From contig SRSI01000004.1 in the NCBI GenBank assembly GCA_005656395.1, forward strand, positions 930,001-994,000: a stretch of 64,000 nucleotides of DNA. Direction: 5' to 3'. The position numbers and the translations under genes are program-made. This document shows, piece after piece, positions 48,426 to 61,108 of this stretch; the stretch's first letter is position 1; each line of letters starts with the position of its first letter. The stretch comes from Strongyloides papillosus. Its lineage: Eukaryota; Nematoda; Chromadorea; Rhabditida; Strongyloididae. The notes below the pieces were generated by a model. The model was not told the DNA's origin and ran no database searches. It saw only the letters and a list, made by a program, of their open reading frames with translations.

Positions 48426-48730
48426 CAGGGTGGCCAGCGAAATCTTTTGTTCAAGAGTATTTTGTTGACATATTTTCCGCATAGGAGTACTTTACCTTAG
48501 TAGTAGTTGTTATTACTTTATAAATATATCAAAGATTTACTTTAAAATACAGTAAAAAATATAGTTTATTTCTAGTATTTTTATCTTTTAATTGTTTATA
48601 CTTTAATTTTCTTTAAAAAAACTATCATTTTAATTATTATAATTACCAATGTCATAAAAAAACTTCTCATTTTCTTGGAACAATATATACAAGATTATAT
48701 TCTGCACAAAAGCTTTCGCTGGCCACCCTG
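48426..48730. mobile_element. MITE with Tc1/mariner-type ends
   Basis: 305 bp; ends CAGGGTGGCCAGCGAAA and its exact complement TTTCGCTGGCCACCCTG, flanked by TA at 48424-48425 and 48731-48732. No coding sequence. It lies about 160 bp downstream of TPRKB. Confidence 0.88.
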
Positions 48731-49222
48731 TAGTAAACTGCAACACGTTTCACTAGAGAAATATCTTGTCATTGTTTATCTACCGGAAAATTAGACATAT
48801 TTCAAAATACTAATAAAATATTCCCGAAACATATTGTATTTAAGATTTAAATTTATACAATTGTCATTTTATTTTTAGTTTCACTTGATATTCTTAATTA
48901 AGTTATTACGATTAATTTATTTTACATTTTAGGGGTTTATTGTGATATTAATGAAAAAAGAAGGCTATATAAAAGTCTATAAATTGTTAATTAATGTAAG
49001 TTTATACTTTCACTATTTTATGTCCTATCTTTTTCTTTATTCGAGCTAATTTAAGATTTCATTGTGATTTGTTTAGTAGTCTGAGCTCGAAAAGAAATTC
49101 CTGGAAGCATGTAAAATTGTGGATTTTAAAAACGTAACTTATTTCTAATTGGAGGGATTTTCGTGTAATTAATGAACAAAGGGGGATTTTTCAAACAAGT
49201 GGAACTTTCCTACAAAAGTGTA

Positions 49223-50060
49223 TCCAACCAACCGGATTTGGAACCAGTGACCTAAGGATAACTATTTCATAATCTACAGTCCTCCGCTCTATCAACTGAG
49301 CTACACTCAGAAGGAAAGCATCACCTCAAGGTGATGATTTAAAAAATACAAGAGGGATATCTTTCCCCAATATAATGTTTAGAACATCTGTTTATAGCAA
49401 TATTCTTATTTATAGCTATATTTCAATAATTAAAAGTAATAATTAATATTTTTTATTATAAAATGAAGATATAACAGTAAATACAAAGTTATATAACAAT
49501 TTAATGAATATTTAAACCTTTAAATTTAACAAAGATAATGACAACAAAAGCAATAAATAATGATTGTAAATATAATATAGTGGTAAAACTTATCTAGAGT
49601 GGCAATAAATCGTACCTGTATGCTAAATAGTGAGATTCACCTATCCTACAAACTAAAAACAATTATAAATGTTAACTGAAATAATAACTTACTTGTATAC
49701 TTGAATATCCCTGTTGATTTTAAAATATAAGTAACAATTCCATGCATATGCCTAAAAAATACCTAGATTCTAAGTAAAATAAACTTATCTTTATTTGTAA
49801 ATCATCACATTTATAAATAATAAGTCGGGGTTCCTTAATTTACATCTAAAATAGAAAAATTAATAAGATAAAATTGGTTGAAAAACATTACGAAATACAA
49901 TGTTTTGACATGATTATATATAATTCCAAAGTTATGCTTTACGTTCGTAAGACATTTTCCTGTATACTTTATTCTAAATAAAATCCTCACCTCAAGGTGA
50001 TATTTTTATTTTTAAAATCATCACCTTAAGGTGAGGATTCTGTTCTGAGTGTATGGTTGG
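49223..50060 (-). pseudogene. tRNA-Tyr (GUA), intron-containing, split by a transposon
   Basis: On the minus strand CCAACCATA (50060-50052) is the 5' acceptor strand plus bases 8-9. A 748-bp element then interrupts. The rest (TA repeated, D-arm GCTCAGTTGATAGAGC, anticodon GTA, an intron of about 14 bases and TCCTTAGG) follows at 49303-49223. The 3' acceptor TGGTTGG pairs perfectly with CCAACCA, and an A discriminator follows. The T-loop has 8 instead of 7 bases (TTCCAAAT), in keeping with decay after insertion. It is most likely non-functional. Confidence 0.85.
49304..50051. mobile_element. TA-inserted non-autonomous transposon inside tRNA-Tyr
   Basis: 748 bp, ends CACTCAGAAGG and, on the other strand, CACTCAGAACAG, flanked by TA on both sides (49302-49303, 50052-50053). 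The terminal inverted repeats are about 45 bp and themselves contain the small palindrome CACCTCAAGGTG. At the right end this gives an extra hairpin (49988-50038). No ORF. Confidence 0.85.
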
Positions 50061-50368
50061 GTGGAGACGGGGATCACCTTACTTAGTCATATTAAAACGC
50101 GTCAAGACTCTTAACTGAAATTTAGTTTATACAGTGTTTTTGACATAATTTTAGTATTTTTTTTATACTTTTAAGGGATATTATGATAATTTATACTATT
50201 ATTTCCATATTTATCTTAAAAAACATTTGACCAATAGAATAATAATCGTATGATATGCTTTCTAGTTATTCATTTTTCTAAGCATATTTTCCAATTAAAT
50301 GTAAAAAGATTTTTGTGAAAAGTAAATTATCAACTTAATTTAAATAAATTTATAAATATCACTTCGTA

Positions 50369-51331
50369 CACACAAAAAATAAAAAGGACACAGGTTTGCA
50401 TAAAATGTAACAAACTTGTCCCACTTATAAAAATTTGAATTTTCTTGATTTGCGACTAATTTTATCGCAATTATTTCGTAAATAAAAATTAAAACAATAT
50501 CTAGAGGATTATTAAAATATGTTTCTACTTTTTAGTAGATTTTTTCTATTTTAAAACTTAAGTTGCTTTCTACAATACATTTTAAAATACAAGGTTAGAA
50601 TTTAATTTTTAAGTAAAATTACAAACACTTTCATAAAAAACATTTCTAACATATTACAGTATATTTTTTTATGTTTCAATAGTTCGAGTTATCATTAAAT
50701 TATATGTTATATGAAATTTTCATATTTGATAGTCTAAATTTTTTTATAATGTCTTTAAAGATCATCTTTAAAAATTAAACTTATTAAAAGCTATAAATAA
50801 TATGGATTTTTATTTATAGTAAAAATAATAACTTTTACATATTTTAATTTAAAATAAGAACGAAAACTAAAATAAAATTTCTAATTAATTACTTTTTATA
50901 TGAGTAAAAAATTATTACTTTTGACATTATTATTGTTAGAAAATTTTTAAATTTCTAAACTTATTGTTGTTAGTAAATTGTTTAAATTGGTGATTTTTAT
51001 TTAAACATTTATAACTTCAAACAAAATTAACTTTAATAACGTATTTTATAAAATAAAAATAAAAAACAAGTTGGGATCTAAAATAAGCATAATGTTATAA
51101 AAAATATCAAAATTAAAAAAAGCCACATTAATTTAAAAAGTCAAACATATATATTTTTGTAAAAAAACGGAAAAATGTATACGACAACTTAATATTTTGC
51201 GTCGTTTTAAAATTTTTACTATCGCTTGATATTTTTAAAATTTGAATAATATTCTATTTTTTAAAATGGTGGGACATTTTTTTGCATTATAGATAGAATT
51301 GTCAAAATTTGTCCTTTTTATTTTTTGTGTG
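50369..51331 (-). mobile_element. element X copy 2 (uninterrupted)
   Basis: 963 bp, ends CACACAAAAAATAAAAAGGAC and TTTTTTGTGTG, flanked by TA (50367-50368, 51332-51333). Its reverse complement aligns along its whole length with the three X blocks at 8555-8679, 14668-15114 and 15810-16193. No ORF. It provides the empty-site reference for the insertions in copy 1. Confidence 0.85.
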
Positions 51332-51487
51332 TACACTTTTTATTTTCTAAACAAAATGTTTATTGTGATAAGAATTTTTTGATAAAATAAATGATAAAAT
51401 ATATATTTTATCATTCCCTTCATCTTACAAGTTGTAAGAAGGTGGTTTTATTATTTTTATTATCATTCTTTCCTATAAATTAGTAAA

Positions 51488-54330
51488 ATGGCAGCAATCT
51501 TACCAGAAGATGGTCGCCAGGTCATAGAAAAGACTGAATGTCTTAAAATCCCAAAAAGTGTTCTTCAATTTATCACTTTAAATATTCAAGGTCTCAAAAA
51601 AAGATACCAGAACTAACAAAAGCAACACTAGACTTTAATAATCATGCAATAATAATGTTAACCTAGAGTAGAAATGCTAAAAAATCAACATTTTCGGAGA
51701 ATAACTATCTTTACTTGTTAGGCGCAGCAGATAAATATTGTGATGGTGTTGGTTGGATATACCTTTGTGTTATAAAAACAATTTAGTTTCTTATCTACAT
51801 ATTAGATTCCGATTAAGCACAATAACACTAAAATTTAAAAACATATATTTGTTAATAATAGTTTGTTATATGCAGACATCTAGTAGTGAAGATTCAAAAG
51901 TAGAAGAAGTTTATAATCAGATGAAAGAAATAATGTCGGGCTTCAAGAAACTATATCCACTATCAAGAAATAACATAATAATTGGGGGAAATTTTAATGC
52001 AAAAATTAAATGTACTATAAGAAGAGGTAAATTCAGCAATAGTGCACATTTAGAAAATAATGAAAGAGGTACAAAACTTGAATTATGGACAGAAAGTGAA
52101 AATCTCTCAATAACCAATCGCTTAGTTATCAAGAAAACGTAGTCTAGAATTACATGGAATGGTTCAAGTAAAATTAATAGAGATGAATTAGATTACTTTC
52201 TGATACATAGTGCCAAAAGAGCATCATTTATTGATACAAGAATAATAAAAAGGTTTAATGTAAGATCAGATCACAAACCTCTACTACTTAAAGTTAGATT
52301 TGGCAAACTAGACACGAAACAATATAGCAGCAGAAAGAAACCATGAATATTTTCATCAGATTAACTGAGCCAAGATATCATAAATAAGACTAACAACAAA
52401 GCTCTTAGCTTAAATTGGCATCTTAATCTAAAAGATAATTTAAAAAAAGATTATGATAAGCTAATTTTAAATTCAATGTCTCTTTCGAAAATGCTACCAA
52501 AAAAGACAAAGAGACCAAGTATAATTACTGATGAGATTTCTGGCCTCATAAGAACTCGATCAATTATATTCCAAGATAAAAGTATTATCAATTTACTCAA
52601 TTATACAAATCTTAATAAATTAATCAGCTATAAAATTAGAAATGAAAAGAAAAAACGTGATCAAGCTATTTTGAATTCAGCACTAAAGAAAATTCATGCA
52701 ATGAAATTTGTATACATTGAAAAAAGAGAATTTAATCATCTTAATTTATCTCTGCTAAAACCGGATGGTAGCATGACAACAACTATTGATGAAGTAAATG
52801 AGGAAATAAAGAGACATTACAAAGACCTCTACGCAGGTTTACCACTATCAAATGACCGGGAGAAATCAGTGAAAAATAAAAAAGATAAAGAAAAAAGCTC
52901 CAGGTACTGATGGTATGTCTTTTGCTCATTACAAACTTGCGTCTAATGTACTTCCAACTGCTTTGCTTCAATGGTTTAATACATACATTCATAAAGGCTT
53001 TCCTAGTCTATTTAAAGAAGCACCTTTAATTCTTTAAAGAAACCAGGAAGTGCAAAATTAATTACTAATACTCGTCCTATAGCAATCTTACAAGGCGACT
53101 ACAAGTTGTTTACATCAATGCTACTTGATAAGATCAGAAACAAAATTGAGTGTAATTTAGACAAAGAACAAGGAGGATTTAGGCAAAGAAAAGATACTAT
53201 CACTAATACTTTTATCTTGAAAACAATTATGTAGAAAACTACCGAATTCAAGATACCACTATTCATAATATTCATTGATTTTAAAAAAGCTTTTGACAGC
53301 ATAGAACACTCATTTCTATTTTCTACGCTTGGAGAAATTGGTCTGAGTCTACATGAGATAAAAATAATACAGGAACTTTACAAAGATAGTAGAATGTTAA
53401 TTCCATGCTTGAGATCTTCGCCAATTCAAATTTTCCCTTCAAAAGATGTAAAACAGGGAGATTCTCTCAGTCCTGTACTGTTTATAGTTGCTTTACAAGG
53501 AATCATTAGTAGTGTGAAGGATGGTTTAAAATCAAATCATTTAGATGTTGTCTTAAGAATAAAAAACCCCGACAATGATGATTTTACACAACTGTTCTAC
53601 TTAGCATACGCAGATGATATAGCTATCTTCAGCACTAGCCAAGATACTTCCGAATTTTTAGCAAGCAGCTTAGACAAGCATCCTAAAAAAAGCCGGTTTA
53701 CAACTAAATAGTTTTAAGACGGAAACCTTAACAAACAGTGATAATATTAATCCTATTTATCAAGTAACCCAGCGGTATAAATACTTGGGTCAATGGTTAT
53801 CATTCAACAAAAATCATTAAAACTTAGAAATATCAACTAGAATCAGAAATAGTGAAATAGCTTGCAAAAAAGTCATACCTCTCATGGAGAGAACTAATAG
53901 TATTAAGAAAAAAGCTTTTCTATATGTTCAAAACATAAGGCCAATCTTAATAAATGGTATAGAAACTCTAAATTTCACTAAAACATCACTACAAAGAATT
54001 GTCAATGCAGAAAAAAAAATCTACGCAGGTGCCTTAAACTAAAAATAGGTACTACTGAAACAGAAAAAAAAGAAAGAAGAGTGAAAGTAACTCAACTACT
54101 AGAATTTTGTGGAGATATTCATAATTTTTTTCTCGAAAAGGAGAAAAACTGCTAGAGAAGGTTATGAATGATGATTTAATGAAACTAGTATACTTATGGA
54201 CTCCTGATAAAAAGAGAACAGTTGGACGTCCTAGGAAAAGAATCCTTGAAACCTTAATTAAGGAGACTTAGAAAGTTGAAGTGGTAACGAAAAGATATAA
54301 TTTGAGCTCTAAGGGTAGAACTCAAGATAA
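51488..54330 (+). pseudogene. LINE (RTE-like non-LTR retrotransposon) relic
   Basis: An endonuclease domain begins near 51569 (FITLNIQGLKKR) and continues in other frames through IIGGNFNAKI, LWTESENLSI, DELDYFL and VRSDHKPL (the endonuclease RSDH motif) to about 52330. A reverse transcriptase follows: FIDFKKAFDSIEHSFLFSTL near 53273, VKQGDSLSPVLF near 53447 and YADDIAIF near 53608. A C-terminal segment with LINGIETLNFTK lies near 53950. Many stops and shifts; dead. Domain order (endonuclease before RT) and the AFDSIEH form suggest the RTE clade, but this is tentative. Confidence 0.8.
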
Positions 54331-54802
54331 ATAATAATTTTATACTTTAAAATGTTTAATTATAATTTACCTTTGCAGAATATTCTACGAATAAAATAAA
54401 ATAAATATATTTTATGAATAATATAAAAATTTATGAAGTCAATTTTTCATAATATTATTTTTTTCTCTAAAATAGTGTGTCTATTACAATTTATATAACA
54501 ATTGAAAATATCATTTAATGTACTAATTTACATTTGATAATTTCTACTACACTTGGAAAAAAATATCATCTTAACTTTTAAGAAAATTTTTATCTGCATT
54601 TATCTAGATAAAATGATTAAAAAATTGAATATTATCATTCTGAGTTAAGCTATGGTATTGAAAATAAAGTTTATTTTCAAAAATAATCCTCAAAATATAT
54701 ATAAAATGTTAAAATTCTTTAAAAAATACCTATAAACACTAAATTTCAGTCAAGAGTTTTGACGCGTTTCAATTTGGCTAGTTAAGGTGTAGTTGTGAAG
54801 AC

Positions 54803-55836
54803 GGCGGAAACGCTTCTCCACATCTGAAATTATTATTTGAAGAGGCCGTAAATAAGTTATATATGACAATTTCTCTTGAACTGTACTTATTCATTTAAAT
54901 CTATTTCATAACAAAATTTTGCGATCGGAACTATGTACACTAGTCTCTTTTTAAAACAAGATTGTCATCCAACGCCTTTTCAACAACAAATTTTTCTGTA
55001 ACAACTACTTCGAAACAGTGGAAAATTGTTTTTCACATTAACAAAATGTAATACATAGTCTAATTTACTATATTTTTATTGATAGAAAAAAGCTAAATAA
55101 AGACAATATATTTGATTACAAGAAAACCATTACTTACCCTGATCCGCATACAAGCCTTTATGGTAAGTAATGGTTTTCTATGCGCTTTTATATGGTAATA
55201 AGATTGATATAAATCAATCACATTTACAACACAAATCTAATGATGATTTTTTGTAAGATTTAAAAATTAACTACATTCACTTGATCATAACACGTATTCT
55301 TGCATTGGAATAATCTCAAAATGCTTTGACTTCTCAAGTACCTGTAGGTAAAAATTAGTTACAGTTGTGTTAAAATAAGAAAATATTCTGGACAATAAGA
55401 AGTCAGAAGATCGTCTCCGTATAAAATAACAGTTTAATTTTACTTTTGTCATTCTTACCATTCTTCTTATTTATTGTAATCCATAGTATGTTAAATAATG
55501 TAATTTCTTATTAAAATTATCCCCATAAAATATCACTAGTATAATTTAAATAATAATTAATAATCATTAACTGCTACGCATGGATCTCACGTTACTGGTA
55601 CAATATTAATATTCTTATATGAAAAAAGTATTGACAAAAATTGTTACAAGTAAAATTTGGTTGGCAACCCTGTATACCAAATGGGGCTAGTGTATATACT
55701 CCCAATCATATAATGTATGAAGATACTTTTGTATTTTAAGAAACTCCAGAATAGTTGTAAAAGTCAGTATAAATCTTCTAAAAATAATGAATTTTGAATG
55801 TTTTTTCCTAAAGAGTAGAAAATCGCCCAAGACCTA
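54803..55836. other. intergenic, with a hairpin
   Basis: About 1 kb between the LINE region and tRNA-Ile. Apart from the hairpin at 55121-55179 and a lone transposon-end-like string GGTTGGCAACCCTGTA near 55660, nothing is supported. Confidence 0.45.
55121..55179. other. perfect 18-bp stem, 23-base loop hairpin
   Basis: AGAAAACCATTACTTACC (55121-55138) pairs without mismatch with 55162-55179; the loop is 55139-55161. This size is compatible with a small RNA precursor but equally with a short foldback. Expression is unknown. Confidence 0.6.
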
Positions 55837-55910
55837 GCCGCCATAGCTCAGTCGGTTAGAGCGTGGGTCTAATAAGCCCAAGGTCGCAGGTTCGACCCCT
55901 GCTGGCGGCA
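55837..55910 (+). tRNA. tRNA-Ile (AAU anticodon)
   Basis: 74 bases folding as a complete cloverleaf: acceptor GCCGCCA/TGGCGGC with A73, D-arm GCTCAGTCGGTTAGAGC, anticodon stem TGGGT/GCCCA with loop CTAATAA (anticodon AAT), T-arm GCAGG/CCTGC with TTCGACC. The B box GGTTCGACCCC is intact and a T run follows at 55914-55918 as Pol III terminator. No intron. Confidence 0.97.
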
Positions 55911-55918
55911 TACTTTTT

Positions 55919-57120
55919 ACTATATTAGGCTATTTATAGAATAAAAAATTCTTCAAAAACTATAATTGTACTTTTATAATTAACATTAAATTGTATGTAT
56001 ACTAATTTTTATACCTAATTAACAATCAAGATCTATTTACTTATTTTATAAGATTTGATTATACTTTATATTCAAAAATATTTCTTAAGATTTACAATTT
56101 TATTGTACACAAAAGTGTCATCTACAGTATTACTTGTTAAAAATTATGTGTATCAAAAAGTGTATAACAAATATAATTTTGTTATTTACGAAGAATTGAT
56201 TTTTTACTTTTAATCAATTTTTAATACATTTTTATTCGTAATATAATTCTTCACATATCCCAAAAAATAATTCTATTTGCATATCTGTCCATAAATTAAA
56301 CTTTGAGATGATACTTGAAAATTTTTGCTACTTGTTTAATATTATAAAAATTTTAATCCAAGTGAAGTACGAATGCACATTCAAGTATAATTATTAAAGA
56401 AAATTATATTAGGCAAATTAAGAAACTAACATTGTAAATTTTAATATATTAATGTAAGTATGATTTTTGTTATCTCTTTTCACACGTATAATTTATCTTA
56501 TTTCATATTTTAAATTAACTTTTTGATAGATTATCTGCAAAATAAAAAGTTTTTGGAAGTAATTTAATTTGAATAAATAAACATGATAAAATGACAATAA
56601 TTTTATAATATTTGTTTATTATATTTAAATTTATTTTTTATCTATAAAAAGATAAATTGATTGACATATTCCTATTACTATTTAAAAGAATAGTTGTTAG
56701 ATAGAAAAAAGGTTGTTAATTTATTATACAAATATACATAATTTTTTAAAGTGATAAATTTATTTCATTTATATAAAGTGAAAAATAATTATTTTAGTAG
56801 TAAATTATAAAATATATATTCTCTTTAAAATAATTAAACAAATACATGGAAATTGTCTTATATATACTGTAAATTGTCAAAGACATGATAGAATACTTTT
56901 TGAAACTGTACACAATATCTTAAAAACAATATGATGGCAAGATAATATATGTAAAAGTAAAATTTTACAGTAAAAGTTCCCAAGAAACGAAACTAATATT
57001 ATACATGTTAGTAAAAAAAGTAAAATATAGAAACTAATTAATTTTTGAATCAAATACTCATATATATTTAAATATATATTAATTTCATAAATTATCTGCA
57101 CATGGTAAATACTACAACGG
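55919..57120. other. intergenic
   Basis: About 1.2 kb of AT-rich spacer downstream of both tRNA-Ile and the BED-finger gene. The minus-strand frame 56877-57101 is low-complexity and unsupported. Confidence 0.45.
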
Positions 57121-60100
57121 TTAAATTATTTTCTTATTATTAATAATACTAAGATTCTTATTAAATTTAATAAAAACATCTCTCTCAAATTTTGTTGGAG
57201 TTTCTAAAGCTTTTGTTATGGCAAAGGAGTCCAAATTTATAGAGATTATTGATGTATTTGTATCACCAAGAGCTTTGTTAAGGAGTGATAAACTAGAACC
57301 ATGATCGTCGTCATTAAATATTTTTTGAATAGAAAGTGTTGAAACTGGAATTGAGAGAAGTTCAATTGCATATTCAGAAAGATGGAATGATTTTGTTGAG
57401 TATGAACGCCAAAATTCTAATGGTGGTAATTGGGTATTTATAGATGTAGTGGGATTTAATGATTGGTTATCTCTAGAAGATTGTTCAAAAAGAGAAAATG
57501 CTTGGTTATTTGAGGAATAAATACTATCAAAATATGACTGTACAATAACTTCAACCATAATGTTTTTCTTATTCTCATTATTCTTATTGTTATCTTGCAA
57601 TTGTTTTCTTCTTTGATTTGCTGCCTGTAACAAATCAGGAAATAATGATGAAGCTGGGTGAGAAATAGCACTTGACCCGACATTATTAGATGATCCTTCT
57701 GAGGATGTAGAACTTGCTGATGAAAGCGATGGTGATGATGCAAATTGTAAATTTGTTGACTGATCAATTGATGCACTTTCATTTAACTGAAAATTCATTC
57801 GTTTTGTTAATGCTTTTTCAATTGCTGCCTTAGCACAAGCAATTTGTGCATCATCTAGTAAAACAGCTAATTGTGTATTTAATGCTGTTGCTTCGATAAA
57901 TGTACTATCAAAATTTTGTGATTCTGTATCTAGTATATTAGCTGTAGCCATATTAAGTTCATTTTTCAATTCTTGGCATAGATCTTCAAAACCATTATAT
58001 CCTCGTTCTAGTGATACCTTTAATTGCATAAGACTAGGGACAACTTTATCTATTGTTGTTAATTCATTACCAATTATCCTTGAAGTATGGTCATTAAACA
58101 TCTTCAAAAGTTGTATTAATTGGTCTAGTTGATTCCACTTCTCCTCATTCATCATAACTGAAGAAGAATTAAAATTAACTTTTCTTAAAAATATTGTTAA
58201 AAAAGTTTCTTTTGCAGAGAGGACTGCAGAAGCTAATTTAAAAAAACTATCAAATTGATTAATTTCTTGACCATATTCAGCAAGATGTTTATTAAATTCA
58301 TCTATATTTTGTTGGTTACATAAAAATGGATGCATCATATGGTTAAATGCTTTCTTTAGATTTTGAACTGTACTATTTGCATTTAGAACTTTTTTTAAAA
58401 ATTGATGTAATTTAAAGTTATATGGAATCATTTGTTTTGGAAATAAATCATTCCCATCTATTCCGCATTCACTTAAACCATGTGTCAAAATCTTAGAAGC
58501 TTTTTCTATATCTATATTATATTCTTGTAGTATTGTTTTAACAATATCACGTAAAATATTTTTAAATTCTTCATCTTTAAATACTATAGGTCTAACAGCA
58601 AGTAAAACAATTTCTATCTTTCCAGTATCTTTATTATAGTAGGCTACAGAAACACATAATCTAAATTCTTCATAACATCTTTTAAGACTCTCAAAAGTTC
58701 CATTTTTTTCATCATACGTTGATGGAGTAATTGAAATTTGACTCGGTGAAATTGAGGAGGAGCATGAAACAGTAGCTGGTGAGATCTGTAAATTTGGGAG
58801 ATTTATGGAAGATGTGTTAACGCATGAATCATCAGAAATTATTGTTACATCACTTTGAATAGATGGCGGAAAAGATATAATTGATTCATTAGAACTTCGA
58901 AGATTGCATTCACCATCATTTACCATAACATTTTCATGATGCTTCCTTTTCCTTGAATTAAGTATTTCCATTTCAATTGTCTTTGGAGATATTTTAAGTA
59001 AATCAATCATCAATGTGTAACTAGATAATTTAGAAAGTTCTTTTTTTAATACATCAATTATTTGATTATATTTATTATTAAGAATCTGCAAAAATTATTT
59101 TTGTTAAAATGACAAAAAATTTTTTTCTTACCTCATCAATATCTTTTACCTCAACTGGAATATCAAATTTTGGCTGAGCCATCTTTAAAAAGTTTCTAAA
59201 ATCAGAATTCTGAATAATTTTTAATGGTAATTGTGTTGTTCCTAACATCATAGCGAGTTTAACCTCAAGTTCTTTTTGTTTTTTATCCTCCTTCATCCAT
59301 TTATCATCATTACCTTGGGTGCTTGAAAGAATATTTGATGGAGATCTACTAAATATACTGCTATCATTATTTTCACTACTACTATTGTCTCCACTATTAA
59401 TATTTTCATTATTAATACTACCAGGTGAGGTTGTCTCTTTTTCATCACCTTTTACACCTATTTTTTCTTCTTTATTATCATTTCTTTCATTGTTATTTGT
59501 TGGTAAAAATGAATTTATATTAGCAGTCATTATATTAAGAAGTTCACTTGGATTATATTGAACATTTCCTAACATATTGTTATTAATACTACCATTTAGT
59601 TGAACGTGTTGATTATTTTGTCCATTTCCACCTTTATCGTTATTATTTTCATTTTGATAATTCCTTACTTGGGAATGTGCTTTAGCACTTAAAGCATTCC
59701 ATATATTATTCATATTAGGATGCTGCTTAAAGTGATTATTTTTTCCTCCTCCACTGACTACGTTTATATTTCCTCTCATTTTATTGTAATTTCCTGTAAA
59801 AACAGATGCATTAGAAATTATTTGACGATTAATATTGTTATCATTTCTAAATATACCACTGCTTTTATGGTAATTACCCCCATTATTGAAATTATTAAAA
59901 CTATGATTGGTAGAATTTTTGAATGTAGGTGTTGTAGAATTACCTAATTGACTAACACTTCTTTCACGGGTATACTCTTGTTTAAGTCTCTGAAACTCAG
60001 CAAACTCTACTGGATGCTTTTTAAGATGGCAAGCTAATGTTGATGTATGTGGACCTTTAAGCATATAGCTACAATCTCCTATAATACATCTACTTATATT

Positions 60101-61108
60101 TTCCTGTTTATTGTAAACAAAATATTTCCAAACTGGTGTTTGTTTATTTGTTCCTCCACTTCGTATAGCAGCAGCAGGATTTCTATGCCAAGACCAATCA
60201 TCCTCCGGAAATAAAGCAGCCGCAGGTGATGCAGCAACAGCTACAGCTCCAGGTATACCAACTGTTGGTGGTGTGGTTGACATGGGCGTTTGTGATGATC
60301 CGCGATGAGAAGCTAATAGAGTTTGTTTTAAAGCTTCCTTGTTTTCAGGATTCTGTAATAATGACTATTAAAAATTTTTTTAATGCATAAAGATCCAATA
60401 ACATTATTATGATCATTTTTATTAACAATAACATAAATTCAGTACTTCCGTTGAAATATTTTATTTAATTTACATTAAAACAAATATTTTAAAGCTTACC
60501 TTGAAATAATTTTGTGCTTGCTGCATATACATTTGCATTAATTGTGGATCATTACCATTTACCCCAATTTGTTGTTGTAAAAATTGAAGTAATTGTTGAG
60601 GATTTTCGCAATTTCCCATTCCTGGAATAAATGGCATGAACATTGGATTAAATGGTTGTGACGTAGGTATATTTCCACTTCCTCTTAAAATATTTTGAGC
60701 ATGCGAAGCAAGGAACATTGTAGCAATTGGATTGTTCATGTTTTGTAGTACATTTTGAAGATTATTACTTTTTTGTTCATTGTTATTATTGTTATTATTA
60801 CTACGTTGGACATTCTCGGATTTAGTAGTGTTCTCTGTTGGTGAGTTACCTAAATTTTCAGAATCCTTCTTAATACCATCCTCACATTTAAAAATTCCAT
60901 TACTTGTTACCTTTGAAAAAATATTCCTCCAATCAACATTAACATCCCCACTACCATTATCATCATTTTTCGGAAAAAGTGAAGCTAATGAACTTGATAT
61001 TCCATTCTCAATATGATTTTTACACTTCCCATCTACATTTTCTAATTTCATTTTTTTTTGTTCAGATACACCATCAGATGATGTCGTTATATCAAGATTA
61101 ATGTCCAT
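57121..61108 (-). CDS. BED zinc-finger protein derived from a hAT transposase
   Basis: Exons 61108-60500, 60352-59132 and 59085-57121, phase 0 at both junctions, about 1264 residues. The N-terminal third is Asn/Gln-rich. A BED finger (TPVWKYFVYN, CIIGDCSYML, STLACHLKKHP) lies at about residues 270-320. A long Asn-rich spacer precedes LPLKIIQNSDFRNFLKMAQP, the start of a hAT transposase fold. The end (PPLEFWRSYSTKSFHLSEYA, LLSIPVSTLSIQKIF) is a hAT dimerisation region. No DDE triad was found, and the gene is long, intact and intron-bearing, so it looks domesticated as a DNA-binding regulator. I used ATG 61108; an in-frame ATG at 61165 would add 19 residues. Confidence 0.8.

Larger units (their letters stand above)
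50062..54802. repeat. inverted repeat pair bracketing X copy 2 and the LINE
   Basis: Arms of about 66 bp at 50062-50128 and 54737-54802 are complementary, sharing ACGCGTCAA, CTCTT, ACTGAAATTTAG and CACCTTA. The left arm is the immediate 5' flank of the split tRNA-Tyr. It could be an inverted duplication of that flank or the ends of a larger element. Confidence 0.6.

Noticed and set aside
51391..51414. 24-bp perfect AT palindrome upstream of the LINE
   Set aside because: Composed of A and T almost only; likely by chance or slippage, although it might mark the LINE 5' boundary.
55655..55672. Lone GGTTGGCAACCCTGTA resembling a Tc1-type terminus
   Set aside because: No partner end was found nearby, so no element can be delimited.
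56877..57101. 74-codon minus-strand frame downstream of the BED-finger gene
   Set aside because: Low-complexity Ile/Leu/Tyr translation without splice connection.
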